A stretch of DNA of 64,000 nt from Silicimonas sp. (GCA_022820365.1 JAJEFO010000043.1:86038-150037); one strand, 5' to 3'; positions 53,725 through 63,557 are shown, counted from the first letter of the stretch. Notes: generated by a model not told the origin, from the sequence alone. Numbers and translations are program-made.

Positions 53725-54561
53725 ATGGAACAATCGGCAGGAAAGATGACGTCAGGCATAACCGACCCCGCACCGGAGTCTCCGGCAAAGCTCGAGCTGT
53801 GCAACATCTCGAAATGGTTCGGACCCGAAGGCGAAGGCGTTCATGCCGTGGACGATTGCTCGATTGAGGTGAAGAAGGGCGAGTTCATTGTGGTCGTCGG
53901 TCCGTCGGGTTGTGGCAAGTCGACGCTCATGACGGTTGGCGCGGGGCTTGAGGAGCCAACGCACGGCGAGGTTCTGGTTGACGGAAAGCCAGCCGGACCG
54001 CCGGGTCCGACCCGCAGTGTCGTATTCCAGAAGTTTGCGCTCTTTCCGTCCGAAACAGTTGAACAGAACATCAAGTTCGGTCTTCAGATGACTGGAGTTT
54101 CCGCCACCGAGCAGGAGACGCGGCTGGCTGAACAGCTGAAAATCATGGGTCTTGAGCAGTTCAGAAGGTCTTACCCGAGCGAACTGTCCGGCGGGATGCA
54201 GCAGCGGGTCGCGATCGCCAGGGCGCTGGTCATGCAGCCTGAGATCCTGCTGATGGACGAACCCTTCGGCGCGCTAGACGCGCAGACGCGGACCATTCTG
54301 CAGGAAGAGGTTCAGCGGTTGCATCGCGAAATGCACTACACTGTGCTCTTCATCACGCATTCGGTCGAAGAGGCCGTGTACCTCGGTGACCGGGTTGTTG
54401 TGATGACGAGGCGGCCCGGCCGGATCAAGAGGGTCATCGACCTGCCGCGCGATGTCGCCTGGAAGACCGGCGACATTGAATTGGCGGCGGAACATCCCGA
54501 GTTCATCGAATTCCGGCGCGAGATCTGGGGACTCGTGCGGGAAGAAATCGTCTCAATATGA
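53725..54561 (+). CDS. ABC transporter ATP-binding protein, SsuB/TauB-like
   Basis: A 278-residue ATPase: Walker [11 protein letters not shown]-loop [10 protein letters not shown], signature [16 protein letters not shown], Walker [12 protein letters not shown], switch His in [23 protein letters not shown] at the C-terminus is standard for SsuB/TauB. ATG 53725 directly follows the permease stop; the ribosome site is weak. Confidence 0.9.
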   Translation: MEQSAGKMTSGITDPAPESPAKLELCNISKWFGPEGEGVHAVDDCSIEVKKGEFIVVVGPSGCGKSTLMTVGAGLEEPTHGEVLVDGKPAGPPGPTRSVVFQKFALFPSETVEQNIKFGLQMTGVSATEQETRLAEQLKIMGLEQFRRSYPSELSGGMQQRVAIARALVMQPEILLMDEPFGALDAQTRTILQEEVQRLHREMHYTVLFITHSVEEAVYLGDRVVVMTRRPGRIKRVIDLPRDVAWKTGDIELAAEHPEFIEFRREIWGLVREEIVSI

Positions 54562-54587
54562 ACCCCAATGAATGAGGAGAAAGAGAA

Positions 54588-55598
54588 ATGAAGTTCAAGA
54601 CACTGGTAACGGCCGCTGCAAGCGTGGCGGTCATTGCTGCGGCTGGCACGGCCATGGCCCAGACAAAGGTCAACCTGAACAGCCAGCCGAACGAGGCAGG
54701 CTTCCCGATGTGGCTGGCGAATGATCTTGGCTACTTTGCCGAGAACGGCATTGAGGTGGACATCGAGTATTTCCCAAATGGTGGCGCGGCACTTGCAACT
54801 GGCGCGACCAATCAGTGGCAGGCAGGATGGACCGGCGGCCCGCCGGCTGTTTCGGGCTGGGAGAAGTTTCAGCTTATCTCGGTGGCAGCGATGCAGAAGG
54901 AGTCTCAGAACCTGAAGCTGTTCATGCGCAACGATGTGCTTGAAGGAAAGACACCGGCAGAGGCGCTCGCCGGTACCAAGGTAGGCACGGTTCCGAATTC
55001 AACCTGGAGCCAGGTTCTTTACGCCTGTGCCGAGCATCTCGGTGTGGAAGATCCCGGGGCGCTAGAGGTTGTTCCTCTGGCACCCGCGGTGACGCTGCAG
55101 TCCTTGCAAAGCGGTGATCTTGGCGCAGGAACGACGGCAGCATCGTCCGACATCGTGCTGGCGCAGGATCCGGACAACTACACTATGGTCTGTGACGGCA
55201 AAATTGCCGGTGCCAACATCATCGCACCTTGGATCGTCACGAAGACGTTCTGGGATGAAGACCCTAAGGCCGCCGCCGCCTTCGTTGAAGCGGCTTTCCG
55301 CGCGAACGAGTACATCAACTCGACCGACCCGGATAAAGTGGTAGAGCACGTTCTGGAATATTATTCCGAGACCGGCATTGAAGGTGATGCCGAAAAGGCC
55401 GCCTACGCAATGCGGATGCGCGACTGGGTTTCGTTGGAAGAGGCGATTGAGGACGTGAAGTCCGGACTGACCAACGACACGCTCACAGGCGCCGCGGAAA
55501 TTCTGGTGCAGGGTGGTGCCCGTGACACTGTTCCGGACTTTGGCCCCATGCAGCCTCTGGCGCTGGAAATTCTCCTGGCCGCGCAGGCCATGCGCTGA
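54588..55598 (+). CDS. ABC transporter substrate-binding protein, NrtA/SsuA/TauA-like
   Basis: A 336-residue periplasmic protein with signal peptide ending GTAMA (about residue 24). LNSQPNEAGFPMWLANDLGY and FAENGIEVDIEYFPNGGAAL are typical of the NMT1/SsuA fold; LAGTKVGTVPNSTWSQVLYA follows. Ligands in the family are sulfonates, sulfate esters, nitrate or pyrimidines. A strong terminator follows at 55622, so the four importer genes are one transcript. Confidence 0.9.
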   Translation: MKFKTLVTAAASVAVIAAAGTAMAQTKVNLNSQPNEAGFPMWLANDLGYFAENGIEVDIEYFPNGGAALATGATNQWQAGWTGGPPAVSGWEKFQLISVAAMQKESQNLKLFMRNDVLEGKTPAEALAGTKVGTVPNSTWSQVLYACAEHLGVEDPGALEVVPLAPAVTLQSLQSGDLGAGTTAASSDIVLAQDPDNYTMVCDGKIAGANIIAPWIVTKTFWDEDPKAAAAFVEAAFRANEYINSTDPDKVVEHVLEYYSETGIEGDAEKAAYAMRMRDWVSLEEAIEDVKSGLTNDTLTGAAEILVQGGARDTVPDFGPMQPLALEILLAAQAMR

Positions 55599-55621
55599 AT
55601 CAGCGCGAACAGCGATCTTGA

Positions 55622-55646
55622 AAGGGGCGGTCCGGGACCGCCCCTT
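55622..55646 (+). terminator. Intrinsic terminator of the ABC importer operon
   Basis: AAGGGGCGGTC (55622-55632) pairs perfectly with GACCGCCCCTT (55636-55646) around loop CGG, followed by CTTTC. It lies 24 bases after the binding-protein stop. Confidence 0.9.
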
Positions 55647-56147
55647 CTTTCACTGTTCGAATCGCTGCGGCTGCTGCTGCCGGAGGCTCCTGGCCTGGTT
55701 GGCGATGACGACGAGCGGACCGTCGGCATCAGGATGTCAAGGGTAGGCGCGTTGGAGAGACTGCCCGTGGCACTAAAGCCGGCCTTCGGTTTCGGGCGAC
55801 GGCGACTGGCGGCGACAATGCGCGCGCTGATTGGCGTAAGATCATGCCTGCCTCTTCGAGCGTGACCGTCGCTTGCCGGGCCGTCATCTCTTGCGAATGT
55901 CATGGCCTCGCTGAGCTGATTGATCGGCGGCTGGCTCGTTCCGCTTGCAAGGCTTCCGGTCAGAATCCGTTTGCGAGAGAGGTCAGCCGCCTTGACGCGT
56001 CCGAACGAACGGTCTGCGCATCAAGAACCGGCGAAGTTGGAGCATTGGCGCTCCAATCGGAATGGAACTCTAGACATATTGCACTTTTTGATGTTAGCGG
56101 AATTCACCCGCTTGGACATCACGTCGGGGCAGGATTGGGATCAAGGC
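55647..56147. other. Intergenic stretch between importer operon and SDR
   Basis: No recognisable gene on either strand. The SDR frame is open upstream to 55920 but shows no family similarity there. AT-rich sequence around 56068-56095 could contain the SDR promoter. Confidence 0.5.
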
Positions 56148-56957
56148 GTGCCGAATTCCACAGGCAAGGTGGTGGTCGTAACCGGGGCCGCAACAGGCAT
56201 CGGACATGCCATTGCGAAGCGCTTTGCCGCCGACGGTTACCGGGTCGCCATTGTTGACTTGGACGAGGAAAGTGCCTGCGCTGCTGCTGCGTCAATTGCC
56301 GAAGAGACGGGCGGCACGGCGTTGGCGGCATTTGCCGATGTCGCTGAGTTCGAAAGTTGTTGTGCCGCTCACGACAGGATTGTCTCGGAGATCGGACCGG
56401 TCTCCGTCCTGGTGAATAACGCCGGGATCATGGCGCAGCGGCTCGGGCGGATCGAGGCGCTGCCGCCGGAGCATTTTGATCAGTTGCTTGCCATCCACGT
56501 GCGCGGCGCCGTCAACTGGGCGCGGCTGGTGACATCCGCAATGCGCGATGCGCAGTTCGGGCGGATCATCAACATTTCGTCCGGCAACGCCAAGCTCGCC
56601 GTACCCTATCGACTGGCATATGTGACAGCGAAGAAGGCGATCCTCGGCATCACGGAGGCATTGGCGCTTGAGACCGCGCGCGATGGCATCACGGTCAACG
56701 CGATCTTGCCTGGCTACATCGCGACCCAAACGCTCCTAGACCGCGCGGATGCCGGAATTCTCGACAAGGACAGCTTTGCCGAAAGAACGCCCGTGGGCCG
56801 TTGGGGCAGGCCGGATGAAATCGCACGCGCCGCCGCGTTTCTCGCCGATGCGGATTCGGGGTTCATCACCGGCTCAACGTTGGTGGTCGATGGTGGCATC
56901 ACGATCCGGGGGGACCCGGACGAAGACCTTTCCCATCCCCCATCCCCCAAAAGCTGA
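56148..56957 (+). CDS. Short-chain dehydrogenase/reductase
   Basis: A 269-residue classical SDR. Cofactor motif TGAATGIG, NNAG in SVLVNNAGIMAQ, catalytic Ser in INISSGNAK and Tyr-Lys in LAYVTAKKA, and the C-terminal SGFITGSTLVVDGGITIRG. An acidic Asp in VAIVDLDEE after beta-2 favours NAD(H). GTG 56148 gives the normal spacing to the cofactor motif; ATG 56091 is an alternative. Substrate unknown; it may oxidise a released alcohol or sugar. Isolated from its neighbours by gaps on both sides. Confidence 0.85.
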   Translation: MPNSTGKVVVVTGAATGIGHAIAKRFAADGYRVAIVDLDEESACAAAASIAEETGGTALAAFADVAEFESCCAAHDRIVSEIGPVSVLVNNAGIMAQRLGRIEALPPEHFDQLLAIHVRGAVNWARLVTSAMRDAQFGRIINISSGNAKLAVPYRLAYVTAKKAILGITEALALETARDGITVNAILPGYIATQTLLDRADAGILDKDSFAERTPVGRWGRPDEIARAAAFLADADSGFITGSTLVVDGGITIRGDPDEDLSHPPSPKS

Positions 56958-57118
56958 AACATGAAGCCGGAGCTGATAAATGGAGGCAACCGCCGCTTCC
57001 CGGACCAGAAATTCGTCAGAGGAATTGCAGGCATTTTAGCGCGACATGCCGCGAATTTGCCGCGCTGAAGACGACTTTTGCATGCTTGACGGTCTGGGAT
57101 CACTTGGATCTCCCAAGG

Positions 57119-57757
57119 ATGTTGAAACATGTCTTGGCGACGCCCGACCAGATCCATTTCGGCTGAGCGTCGTCCGCACCGAACGTCATGGGCACGGACC
57201 GAGGAAGGCTCCTTTGCACGCAGGAGGATTTCGATGATTTGGTTCGCGTTCATCAGGGGCTACTGACCTGCGGCTTCATCTCCGGCGGCCCGGTCGAACC
57301 GATCGAAACACATGTCAACACCCGACACCTGTCGAGCGCTTTCGCGTGGCATACGCTTTCGGATAAGGTAGCAAGGACCTATGCCATCGGACGGACGCGT
57401 GTTTCCGATTCACTTCGCATGGTTGAGATCCCTCATGGCAATGACCCGGACATACTTCGGCGGGAACTGAGGTTGCACGCGAGCATCAACGTCAACTCGC
57501 CACTCGTCGTCGATGCGCCGCGAATTGAGCCGGTCATGGAGATGGCGCGGAACGGTCAGGCCGTCTTCATTTCTCCGGTTGCCGTCGCTGGAGCCGTGTC
57601 GCCGATCACACTGTCGGGCAGCGTGATCCGGTGCATTGCCGAGTGTATCGGCACCATCGCTTTCATCCAGATGGCAATACCTCGGGCGCCCTGCCTTTAT
57701 GGCGTGTTGACGACGCCGACTGGCATGAAGTCCGTCGGGACGCGATGCGCCGCCTGA
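57119..57757 (+). pseudogene. Trimethylamine methyltransferase (MttB/MtgB family) remnant
   Basis: One frame reads RMLKHVLATPDQIHFG, then a TGA at 57164-57166, then ASSAPNVMGTDRGRLLCTQE and continues HVNTRHLSSAFAWHTLSDKV, INVNSPLVVDAPRIEPVMEM, VAVAGAVSPITLSGSV and YGVLTTPTGMKS, all recognisable MttB-family blocks. Family proteins are about 480-520 residues; here only the middle ~190 remain, with an internal stop and deletion and no N- or C-terminus. It is a decaying copy of a non-pyrrolysine or Pyl-type methylamine/betaine methyltransferase. Confidence 0.75.
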
Positions 57758-57903
57758 TCCGCAGAACGGGCAGTGCGGCGACAGAGCAGAACGTTCGTGT
57801 CTGCCGCCAGCGGTTGTACTTGCAGGCGGTCGTTGCTTGTGAATATCGGCAGTGCTACCAAGAAAGACGGAACACCCGCAATTTGAGACTTGGCCGAGGT
57901 TCC

Positions 57904-59430
57904 TTATTCTTCCGGAGACGTCGCTTTTTCCAGATCGCCTTTTGTTGTGCCGCGAATCCGTTTGATGGTGAGATAAGCCATCGCCACCAGAAGCAGCACA
58001 TTCACTGCAACAAGTGTCGCCGAGACCGGGCGGTCAAGAAAAATCCAGTACCCCTCGCGCGAGATCAGCAGCGAACGACGCAGATTGGCCTCCAGGATCG
58101 GGCCGAGGATCATGCCAATGACAACAGGCGCCAGCGGATAGTCGGCCGCACGGAAGAGAATTCCGATCAGCCCGAAGGCCAGCATGACCTGAAGATCGAA
58201 GACCGACGCTTGAAGCGCAAAGGTGCCAATAGAACAGAGCAGCAAGATGCTCGGGATCAGGTACACCTTCGGAATGCGCAAGACATAAACGAAGATGGGC
58301 GTGGCCAGGATTCCTGCAAATAGCAGAAAGACGTTTGACGCCAGATAAACCATGAAGATGCCGCCGACGACGTCCGGGTTGTTTTCGAACATGGCCGGTC
58401 CGGGGATAAAGCCCAAGATCAGGAGGGCACCTAGGAGCATGGCCGAAGATGCGTCTCCGGGTATGCCAAGGGACAGGGTCGGCACCAGTGTGCCGCCGAC
58501 AGTGGAGTTGTTCGCGGATTCGGTCGCAACAACACCGCCCTCAGCGCCTTCGCCGTATTCCTCGCCCGGTTTGGCCGCAGCTTTGGCCACCGCGTAGCTG
58601 GTAAACGAACTGATCACGCCGCCAGCACCGGGAATGGCTCCAAAAAAGGTCCCGATCGCCGAGGATCGGATCAGGTTGACGTAATGCCTCAGCGTCAGCG
58701 AGATGGTATGCAAACCGGGCCTCGCCACCTTCACGTCGGGTATCTTCAAGAGGTCTCGTTTCATCATCTGGGCGGCCATCTCGGAAATCGCGAACAGGCC
58801 CACGACGACGGCCACAATATGAAACCCGTTCAATAGGTTGTGCGACCCAAAAGTAAAGCGAAGGCCTGTCGAAAACGAGTCAGTTCCGACGGTGGAGATG
58901 AGCAGGCCGAAGCTTCCCGCCAAAAGGCCCTTTATGATTGAGCCGCCCGAGATCACCACGATTGCAAAAAGCCCCATGATGGCCAGCATCGTGTATTCTG
59001 GCGGCGCGAAGTTGGCTGCAAGACTCGCCAGGATAGGGGCGCAAAAGACCAGAACGACTCCGCCGATCAATCCGCCAATGGCCGAACTGGTGATGGCAAT
59101 GCCAATGGCATCGGAGGCGCGACCCTTTTGCGCCAACGGGTAGCCATCATAGAGCGTGGCCGCCGCAAGCGGCGTGCCCGGGATCCGCAAGAGTATTGCG
59201 GAGATCGAACCGCCGCAGGAACCGCCGACGAAAATGGCGATCAGGAAACCCATGGCCGCGACAGGTGGTAATCCGATGGCCACGGGTAGCAGCAAGATGA
59301 TCCCCATCAGCGGTCCAAGACCGGGCATGGCGCCGACAACCAATCCCACGATGATCCCGACGAATGTGAAACCGAGGGCAAGTGGCGACAGAAAAACATC
59401 AAGCCCGGCGGACAGAAAATCGAGAATCAC
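57904..59430 (-). CDS. tctA: Tripartite tricarboxylate transporter large permease TctA
   Basis: A 508-residue inner-membrane protein with about 11-12 helices. GLVVGAMPGLGPLMGIILLL and FFGAIPGAGGVISSFTSYAV are the duplicated TctA signatures; GVVATESANNSTVGGTLVPT and LSLGIPGDASSAMLLGAL also match. GTG 59430 follows GGTAGGTG; 7 bases separate it from tctB. Forms the ion-driven channel with TctB, fed by periplasmic TctC. Confidence 0.92.
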   Translation of the reverse strand: MILDFLSAGLDVFLSPLALGFTFVGIIVGLVVGAMPGLGPLMGIILLLPVAIGLPPVAAMGFLIAIFVGGSCGGSISAILLRIPGTPLAAATLYDGYPLAQKGRASDAIGIAITSSAIGGLIGGVVLVFCAPILASLAANFAPPEYTMLAIMGLFAIVVISGGSIIKGLLAGSFGLLISTVGTDSFSTGLRFTFGSHNLLNGFHIVAVVVGLFAISEMAAQMMKRDLLKIPDVKVARPGLHTISLTLRHYVNLIRSSAIGTFFGAIPGAGGVISSFTSYAVAKAAAKPGEEYGEGAEGGVVATESANNSTVGGTLVPTLSLGIPGDASSAMLLGALLILGFIPGPAMFENNPDVVGGIFMVYLASNVFLLFAGILATPIFVYVLRIPKVYLIPSILLLCSIGTFALQASVFDLQVMLAFGLIGILFRAADYPLAPVVIGMILGPILEANLRRSLLISREGYWIFLDRPVSATLVAVNVLLLVAMAYLTIKRIRGTTKGDLEKATSPEE

Positions 59431-59437
59431 GGCGCAC

Positions 59438-59929
59438 CTACCAGGGGATAAAGATGTTCCAGATGCCGAGCGGCAGCACGACATTGAGGAATGCCTCGAA
59501 AACGAAAGCAAAACTCGTGGCGATGGCAACGGACGAAATGGCCAGTTTCGGCAAATTGCGCATCCCGCAAATCCACATGATGGCGCAGATCATCGGGGCG
59601 GTCGCTAGATGGTATCCGATGGTTGTCAGGACCATCAGATAGACGGCAAAGACTGCAAGCATCATTCCGGCTCGACCGAGATCCGATGCTTGGATGACTT
59701 CTGTCAGTGTTGTGGTTCTGCCTCTGATTGACTCGATCACAAGTTGGAAAACCAGGAGAACACCAATGAAGATCGCGATGGCTCGCGGATACAGGGATGC
59801 GTCGTCGTAGGGACCGCCGCTGGCGATCCCCTGTTCTTTGAAGTCTGTCTCGACCTGCCAAAAGACAATCACGATGACAGCGAAAAGAAATCCGAGAGCG
59901 GTAAGGTTCAGCGTTCTTGACGATGCCAT
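59438..59929 (-). CDS. tctB: Tripartite tricarboxylate transporter small permease TctB
   Basis: A 163-residue membrane protein with four hydrophobic helices (TALGFLFAVIVIVFWQVETD; AIAIFIGVLLVFQLVIES; AGMMLAVFAVYLMVLTTIGY; SSVAIATSFAFVFEAFLNVV) ending in the TctB-typical LPLGIWNIFIPW. Required partner of TctA. Little sequence conservation is usual for TctB, so position and topology carry the call. Confidence 0.9.
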   Translation of the reverse strand: MASSRTLNLTALGFLFAVIVIVFWQVETDFKEQGIASGGPYDDASLYPRAIAIFIGVLLVFQLVIESIRGRTTTLTEVIQASDLGRAGMMLAVFAVYLMVLTTIGYHLATAPMICAIMWICGMRNLPKLAISSVAIATSFAFVFEAFLNVVLPLGIWNIFIPW

Positions 59930-59941
59930 CGTGAGATTTCC

Positions 59942-60943
59942 TTATTGGAGTTTTTTGAGCTCTTCCTCCTCCCAGGCCAGAGCATTGCCCATCGAATTGA
60001 GCTGCGCGTCAACTCCGCCCACGATTTCCTCGTACATTGTGTGATCCCAAGAGAGCGGGACAAAACCGATGGCTTCAACCGAATCGATAACGTCTTGGCG
60101 TGCCATTGCACGTTCCATGGCGCCGCGCAGGGTTTCGGTTACGTCGTCCGGGGTATCCGGGTTGACGATCCACCAAGTCCAACCCATCGGACCGAGGTTA
60201 GAGAGGCCCAGATCGACCCCAAGCTCGCCTATGGTGGGTGCCCCGTGAAATGCCTTTTTCGAGCTCTCCAGTTCAGAAAGAACCAGAAGGATCTTTACCT
60301 TGTCGGGGTTGGATCTGAAGTTGCCAACGTTGACGAAAGCAAAGTCCAAGACCTTCGAGCTGAGGTCCTTGAAGACGTTGCCGTCCTGTGTGTAAGGCAC
60401 GTTTTGAGCCACACAGTCATAGGACTGCAGGGCTTTCGCGATGACCATATGCGGCAGGTTGTTCCGCGAACCCGAAGAATAGCGCAGTTCACCGCGGTTT
60501 TCGTTGCAGTAGGCCATCATCTCTTCGAAGTTGGACCAACGGGACTCGTCTACGTGGCCAGCAATTGCAAAGGCGTTCGCAACGGCAGCGCTGAGTGGCT
60601 TGAAGTCTTTGAAATTCCAGTCCGCGTTGCCCAGAATGGGCTGCAGTACCAGCGGGGCAACATAACCATCAAAGATGGTGTAGCCATCGGCGGGTTTTCC
60701 CATGGCGGTCGTCTGTGCCTTGGTTCCGGCGGCACCTGGCAGCGAAATCACCGGCATGTCTGTGCCCAGTTCTTCGCCCATGGCTTTGGCAACGACTTGG
60801 CTCATGGCCATAGCATTGCCCGGCCCCCAAGGATGGATGACCTCAATGTTGCGCTCCGGGAATTCCGCAAGCGTCGTGGTGGCTGAAGCCACCACAATGG
60901 CCCCCGCCAGAAGTGTACCTTTCAGTGTTCCGAAAAATTCCAT
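59942..60943 (-). CDS. tctC: Tripartite tricarboxylate transporter substrate-binding protein TctC
   Basis: A 333-residue periplasmic protein, signal peptide ending TTLA (about residue 26), then FPERNIEVIHPWGPGNAMAM. SLPGAAGTKAQTTAMGKPAD and GYTIFDGYVAPLVLQPIL are family blocks. In most TctC proteins the first loop is PPGGxxD; here it is WGPGNAM, suggesting a ligand other than a plain carboxylate. ATG 60943 follows GGGAGGA. 37 bases after the sulfatase stop, so sulfatase and tctCBA form one operon. Confidence 0.9.
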   Translation of the reverse strand: MEFFGTLKGTLLAGAIVVASATTTLAEFPERNIEVIHPWGPGNAMAMSQVVAKAMGEELGTDMPVISLPGAAGTKAQTTAMGKPADGYTIFDGYVAPLVLQPILGNADWNFKDFKPLSAAVANAFAIAGHVDESRWSNFEEMMAYCNENRGELRYSSGSRNNLPHMVIAKALQSYDCVAQNVPYTQDGNVFKDLSSKVLDFAFVNVGNFRSNPDKVKILLVLSELESSKKAFHGAPTIGELGVDLGLSNLGPMGWTWWIVNPDTPDDVTETLRGAMERAMARQDVIDSVEAIGFVPLSWDHTMYEEIVGGVDAQLNSMGNALAWEEEELKKLQ

Positions 60944-60980
60944 GATTGTCCTCCCATTAGAATTCGGATTGGATTCAGTT

Positions 60981-62561
60981 TCATTCTCCCGCCAACGCAA
61001 CATCCGGTTGCGCCAGATCGAAATGTGCAAACAACTCGGGCGGAGCATCGTGCAGCGCGAAGTGATGCGCGATCTCATCCTCCAGGCGCCTTTCCACGGC
61101 CGCGTCGTCTAGCGGGTCCTCTTGCCAAGGGTCTGCCTCAACGTCGTAAAGCGCGGTCTCGCAATCCTCCAAGGTGTCGTTGTCCTGACCCACCTGCGTG
61201 TTCCTCGGGTCAAGCCTTATCCTGAGAGTGGGGGCACCCTTGGTGAAATTGAACGGCCTGGCCAACTCGCTGGATTGCAGTTCGCCGATATCGAAGAGAT
61301 CGATCATGTGAGCGGGCATCAGCGTGTAAAGGTGCAGGTTTTGGCCCGAAAGGTCTTCGGGATACCGGTAGTAGGTGTAGGTGCCATCTGTCACGCCCAC
61401 CGGACCGCCGAACATTCCGAATATCTGGCTGTCACGATTGCGCTTGTCGTCCTTTAGCATTGGCACAATGGAGCTGCCCGTCACCGTCCGTGGAACCCTG
61501 CAGCCGTGCAGATCGAGGAAAGTCGGCATCAGATCGGTGGTCTGGGTGAGCGACTGGCGCCGTTCACCGGCCCCGGCGTCGTTGCCGGGATACCAGAACA
61601 TCAACGGGATATGGCTGATCTCTTCGTAATAGGGCATCCTGTTCTTCGCCCACCAATCGTGTTCGGATAAAAGGAAACCGTGATCGGTGGTCAGGACCAG
61701 CGCTGTGTCTTCCCAAAGATTGTGCTCATCGAAATAGTCCAGGAGCCGCCCGAAGTATTCATCGCACATCGCCACAAGCGCGGCGTAGTTGCCGCGAATG
61801 ACAGCGACTTCTTCGGGCGTATTGGCATTCTTCTCATATAGCGGCCAATTGAGAATCTTGCCGTTGTAGCCTGTGTCATAGGCCATCTTGAACCGCTCTG
61901 GTGCGATGAATGGCTCGTGCGGATCGAAGCACTCAAGCTGCATGAACCAGTCGTCCACATCACGATTGGTGTCGAGGAATTCGAATGCTCTGGCAAAGCA
62001 CTTTGCTGTCGGGAAATCAGCTTCGTCGGTCAAAGACTCTGCGGAGACTGCGCCGCGTAGCCTCTTGAAGGCGGTCTTTTCCGCATTGCCTCGGGTGATC
62101 GCTCCCTTTTCTGGCAGATTGTGTAGCGGGTAGTGTCTCTCGTCGAAGCGTGCGCGATAGCGTTCGACCGGCGGACGAACCATGACCTTCAGCGCGTCAT
62201 ATTCCTGACCGCGCACAAAATCCCAGCTGTCAAACGCGTTGGCATAGCCCCAGCCGCCATTTTCAAAGTAATGCAGATGGTCGGAAATCAGATGCGTGTA
62301 GACGCCGTTCCTGCTCAGTATTCGCGCGAAGCTCTCGTCAAACGGCTCCAGCGGCCCCCAGTTCCGATGAGTGAAATTGAGCCGACCAGTGTGCATGTCA
62401 CGCCGCGCGGGCATGCATGGCAGCGAGCCGACATAGTGCTTGTCGAAGGTGACCGCTTTTTTGGCGAAGCGGTCAAAATTGGGGGTCGCGATCGACGCTC
62501 CGCCGTAGGCGCCAAGCGCCAGGCGGTTCAGGGAATCGAACAGGACAAAGATCGTCTTCAT
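60981..62561 (-). CDS. Second cytoplasmic type I sulfatase
   Basis: A 526-residue sulfatase. The formylglycine site is Cys49 in GSLPCMPARRDMHTG, followed by NFTHRNWGPLEPFDESFARI and NGVYTHLISDHLHYFENGG; metal residues in TIFVLFDSLN and LTTDHGFLLSEHDWW. No signal peptide. It shares the GSLPCMPARR block, domain order and length with the sulfatase at 50401, so they are members of one subfamily, probably with different substrates. First gene of an operon with tctC-tctB-tctA. Its FGE would be the one at 49459, ~11 kb away. Confidence 0.92.
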   Translation of the reverse strand: MKTIFVLFDSLNRLALGAYGGASIATPNFDRFAKKAVTFDKHYVGSLPCMPARRDMHTGRLNFTHRNWGPLEPFDESFARILSRNGVYTHLISDHLHYFENGGWGYANAFDSWDFVRGQEYDALKVMVRPPVERYRARFDERHYPLHNLPEKGAITRGNAEKTAFKRLRGAVSAESLTDEADFPTAKCFARAFEFLDTNRDVDDWFMQLECFDPHEPFIAPERFKMAYDTGYNGKILNWPLYEKNANTPEEVAVIRGNYAALVAMCDEYFGRLLDYFDEHNLWEDTALVLTTDHGFLLSEHDWWAKNRMPYYEEISHIPLMFWYPGNDAGAGERRQSLTQTTDLMPTFLDLHGCRVPRTVTGSSIVPMLKDDKRNRDSQIFGMFGGPVGVTDGTYTYYRYPEDLSGQNLHLYTLMPAHMIDLFDIGELQSSELARPFNFTKGAPTLRIRLDPRNTQVGQDNDTLEDCETALYDVEADPWQEDPLDDAAVERRLEDEIAHHFALHDAPPELFAHFDLAQPDVALAGE

Positions 62562-62633
62562 GAATTCAACCGCCCCCCAAACCGGCCAACGATAAGCTGG
62601 CACACCGGCAGAAATTCTGTAAAGTGAATATAA

Positions 62634-63557
62634 GTGCGGTATAAATTCGAAATCGGAATACCTGTGGACAAGGGACTGAGAGCATTTCTGGCTGTGGCGC
62701 GGGGCGGATCTATCACTGCCGCGGCCTCCACCATCCACCTCGCTCAATCCTCGGTCACAAAACGCATCGCCGCCTTGGAGGCCGAACTGGGGATCCCGCT
62801 CTTCCGCCGCGATCGTCGCGGTATGTCGCTGACCGAGGCAGGCGAGAGGTTTTTTGCGCGCGCGGAGCGCATCGAACGCGAGTACCACAACGGGCTGGAA
62901 GAAATCGCAGTCATTTCTTCAGCTGGCCTGTCGGAATTGAAGGTGGGCGCCGGTCCGGTTTTTCACCTCAACTGGGTCGCCGGCTTGTTTGCAGATCTCC
63001 TGCGGCGCTTCCCTGATCTAAAACTCGACTTGAAGACCGAGCATCGCGAGAGCATGGGAAGGCTGCTGAGTTCCGGATCGCTTGACGTGTATCTAGGCAT
63101 TCTCACGGAAGATGAAATTGACTCGTCAATCGTCACAAGACACGTCACGCGGATCGAACACGGAATCGTCCTACGGGAAGACGATCCCATCTCGCGGACC
63201 GACACAATAAATCCGGCCGACCTTACGGGTTACCAATGGGTGAGCTTCACGATTGATCCGGTGACAGAACAAAGAATAGAGCAATACACGCTTCCAAAAG
63301 GCTCGAAGAAATCGCTCATCGATATTCGGACGACGTCGCTTGCCACTGGTGTACAATTGGTCAAATCTGGACGTTTTGTCATGTCCGCCCCGCTGCAACT
63401 TGCAAGGGTCGTGAAGAAAGAGGGATTGGTCATACGGCCTGTCCTGCATCGAATTCAGCCGCGCGATGCAGGGGTTCATGTCAGAAAGAGTTCCTTAGAG
63501 TATGGCGCCATCAAGACGGTCATGTCTTACTTCGATCATGTTCAGATTCAGAATTGA
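62634..63557 (+). CDS. LysR-family transcriptional regulator
   Basis: A 307-residue regulator. The winged HTH is LRAFLAVARGGSITAAASTI then HLAQSSVTKRIAALEAELGI and PLFRRDRRGMSLTEAGERFF; a periplasmic-binding-like effector domain follows. GTG 62634 is used; GTG 62664 is an alternative closer to the usual N-terminus. Divergent from the sulfatase-tct operon with a 72-bp gap, the classic layout for a LysR activator of that operon. Confidence 0.9.
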   Translation: MRYKFEIGIPVDKGLRAFLAVARGGSITAAASTIHLAQSSVTKRIAALEAELGIPLFRRDRRGMSLTEAGERFFARAERIEREYHNGLEEIAVISSAGLSELKVGAGPVFHLNWVAGLFADLLRRFPDLKLDLKTEHRESMGRLLSSGSLDVYLGILTEDEIDSSIVTRHVTRIEHGIVLREDDPISRTDTINPADLTGYQWVSFTIDPVTEQRIEQYTLPKGSKKSLIDIRTTSLATGVQLVKSGRFVMSAPLQLARVVKKEGLVIRPVLHRIQPRDAGVHVRKSSLEYGAIKTVMSYFDHVQIQN

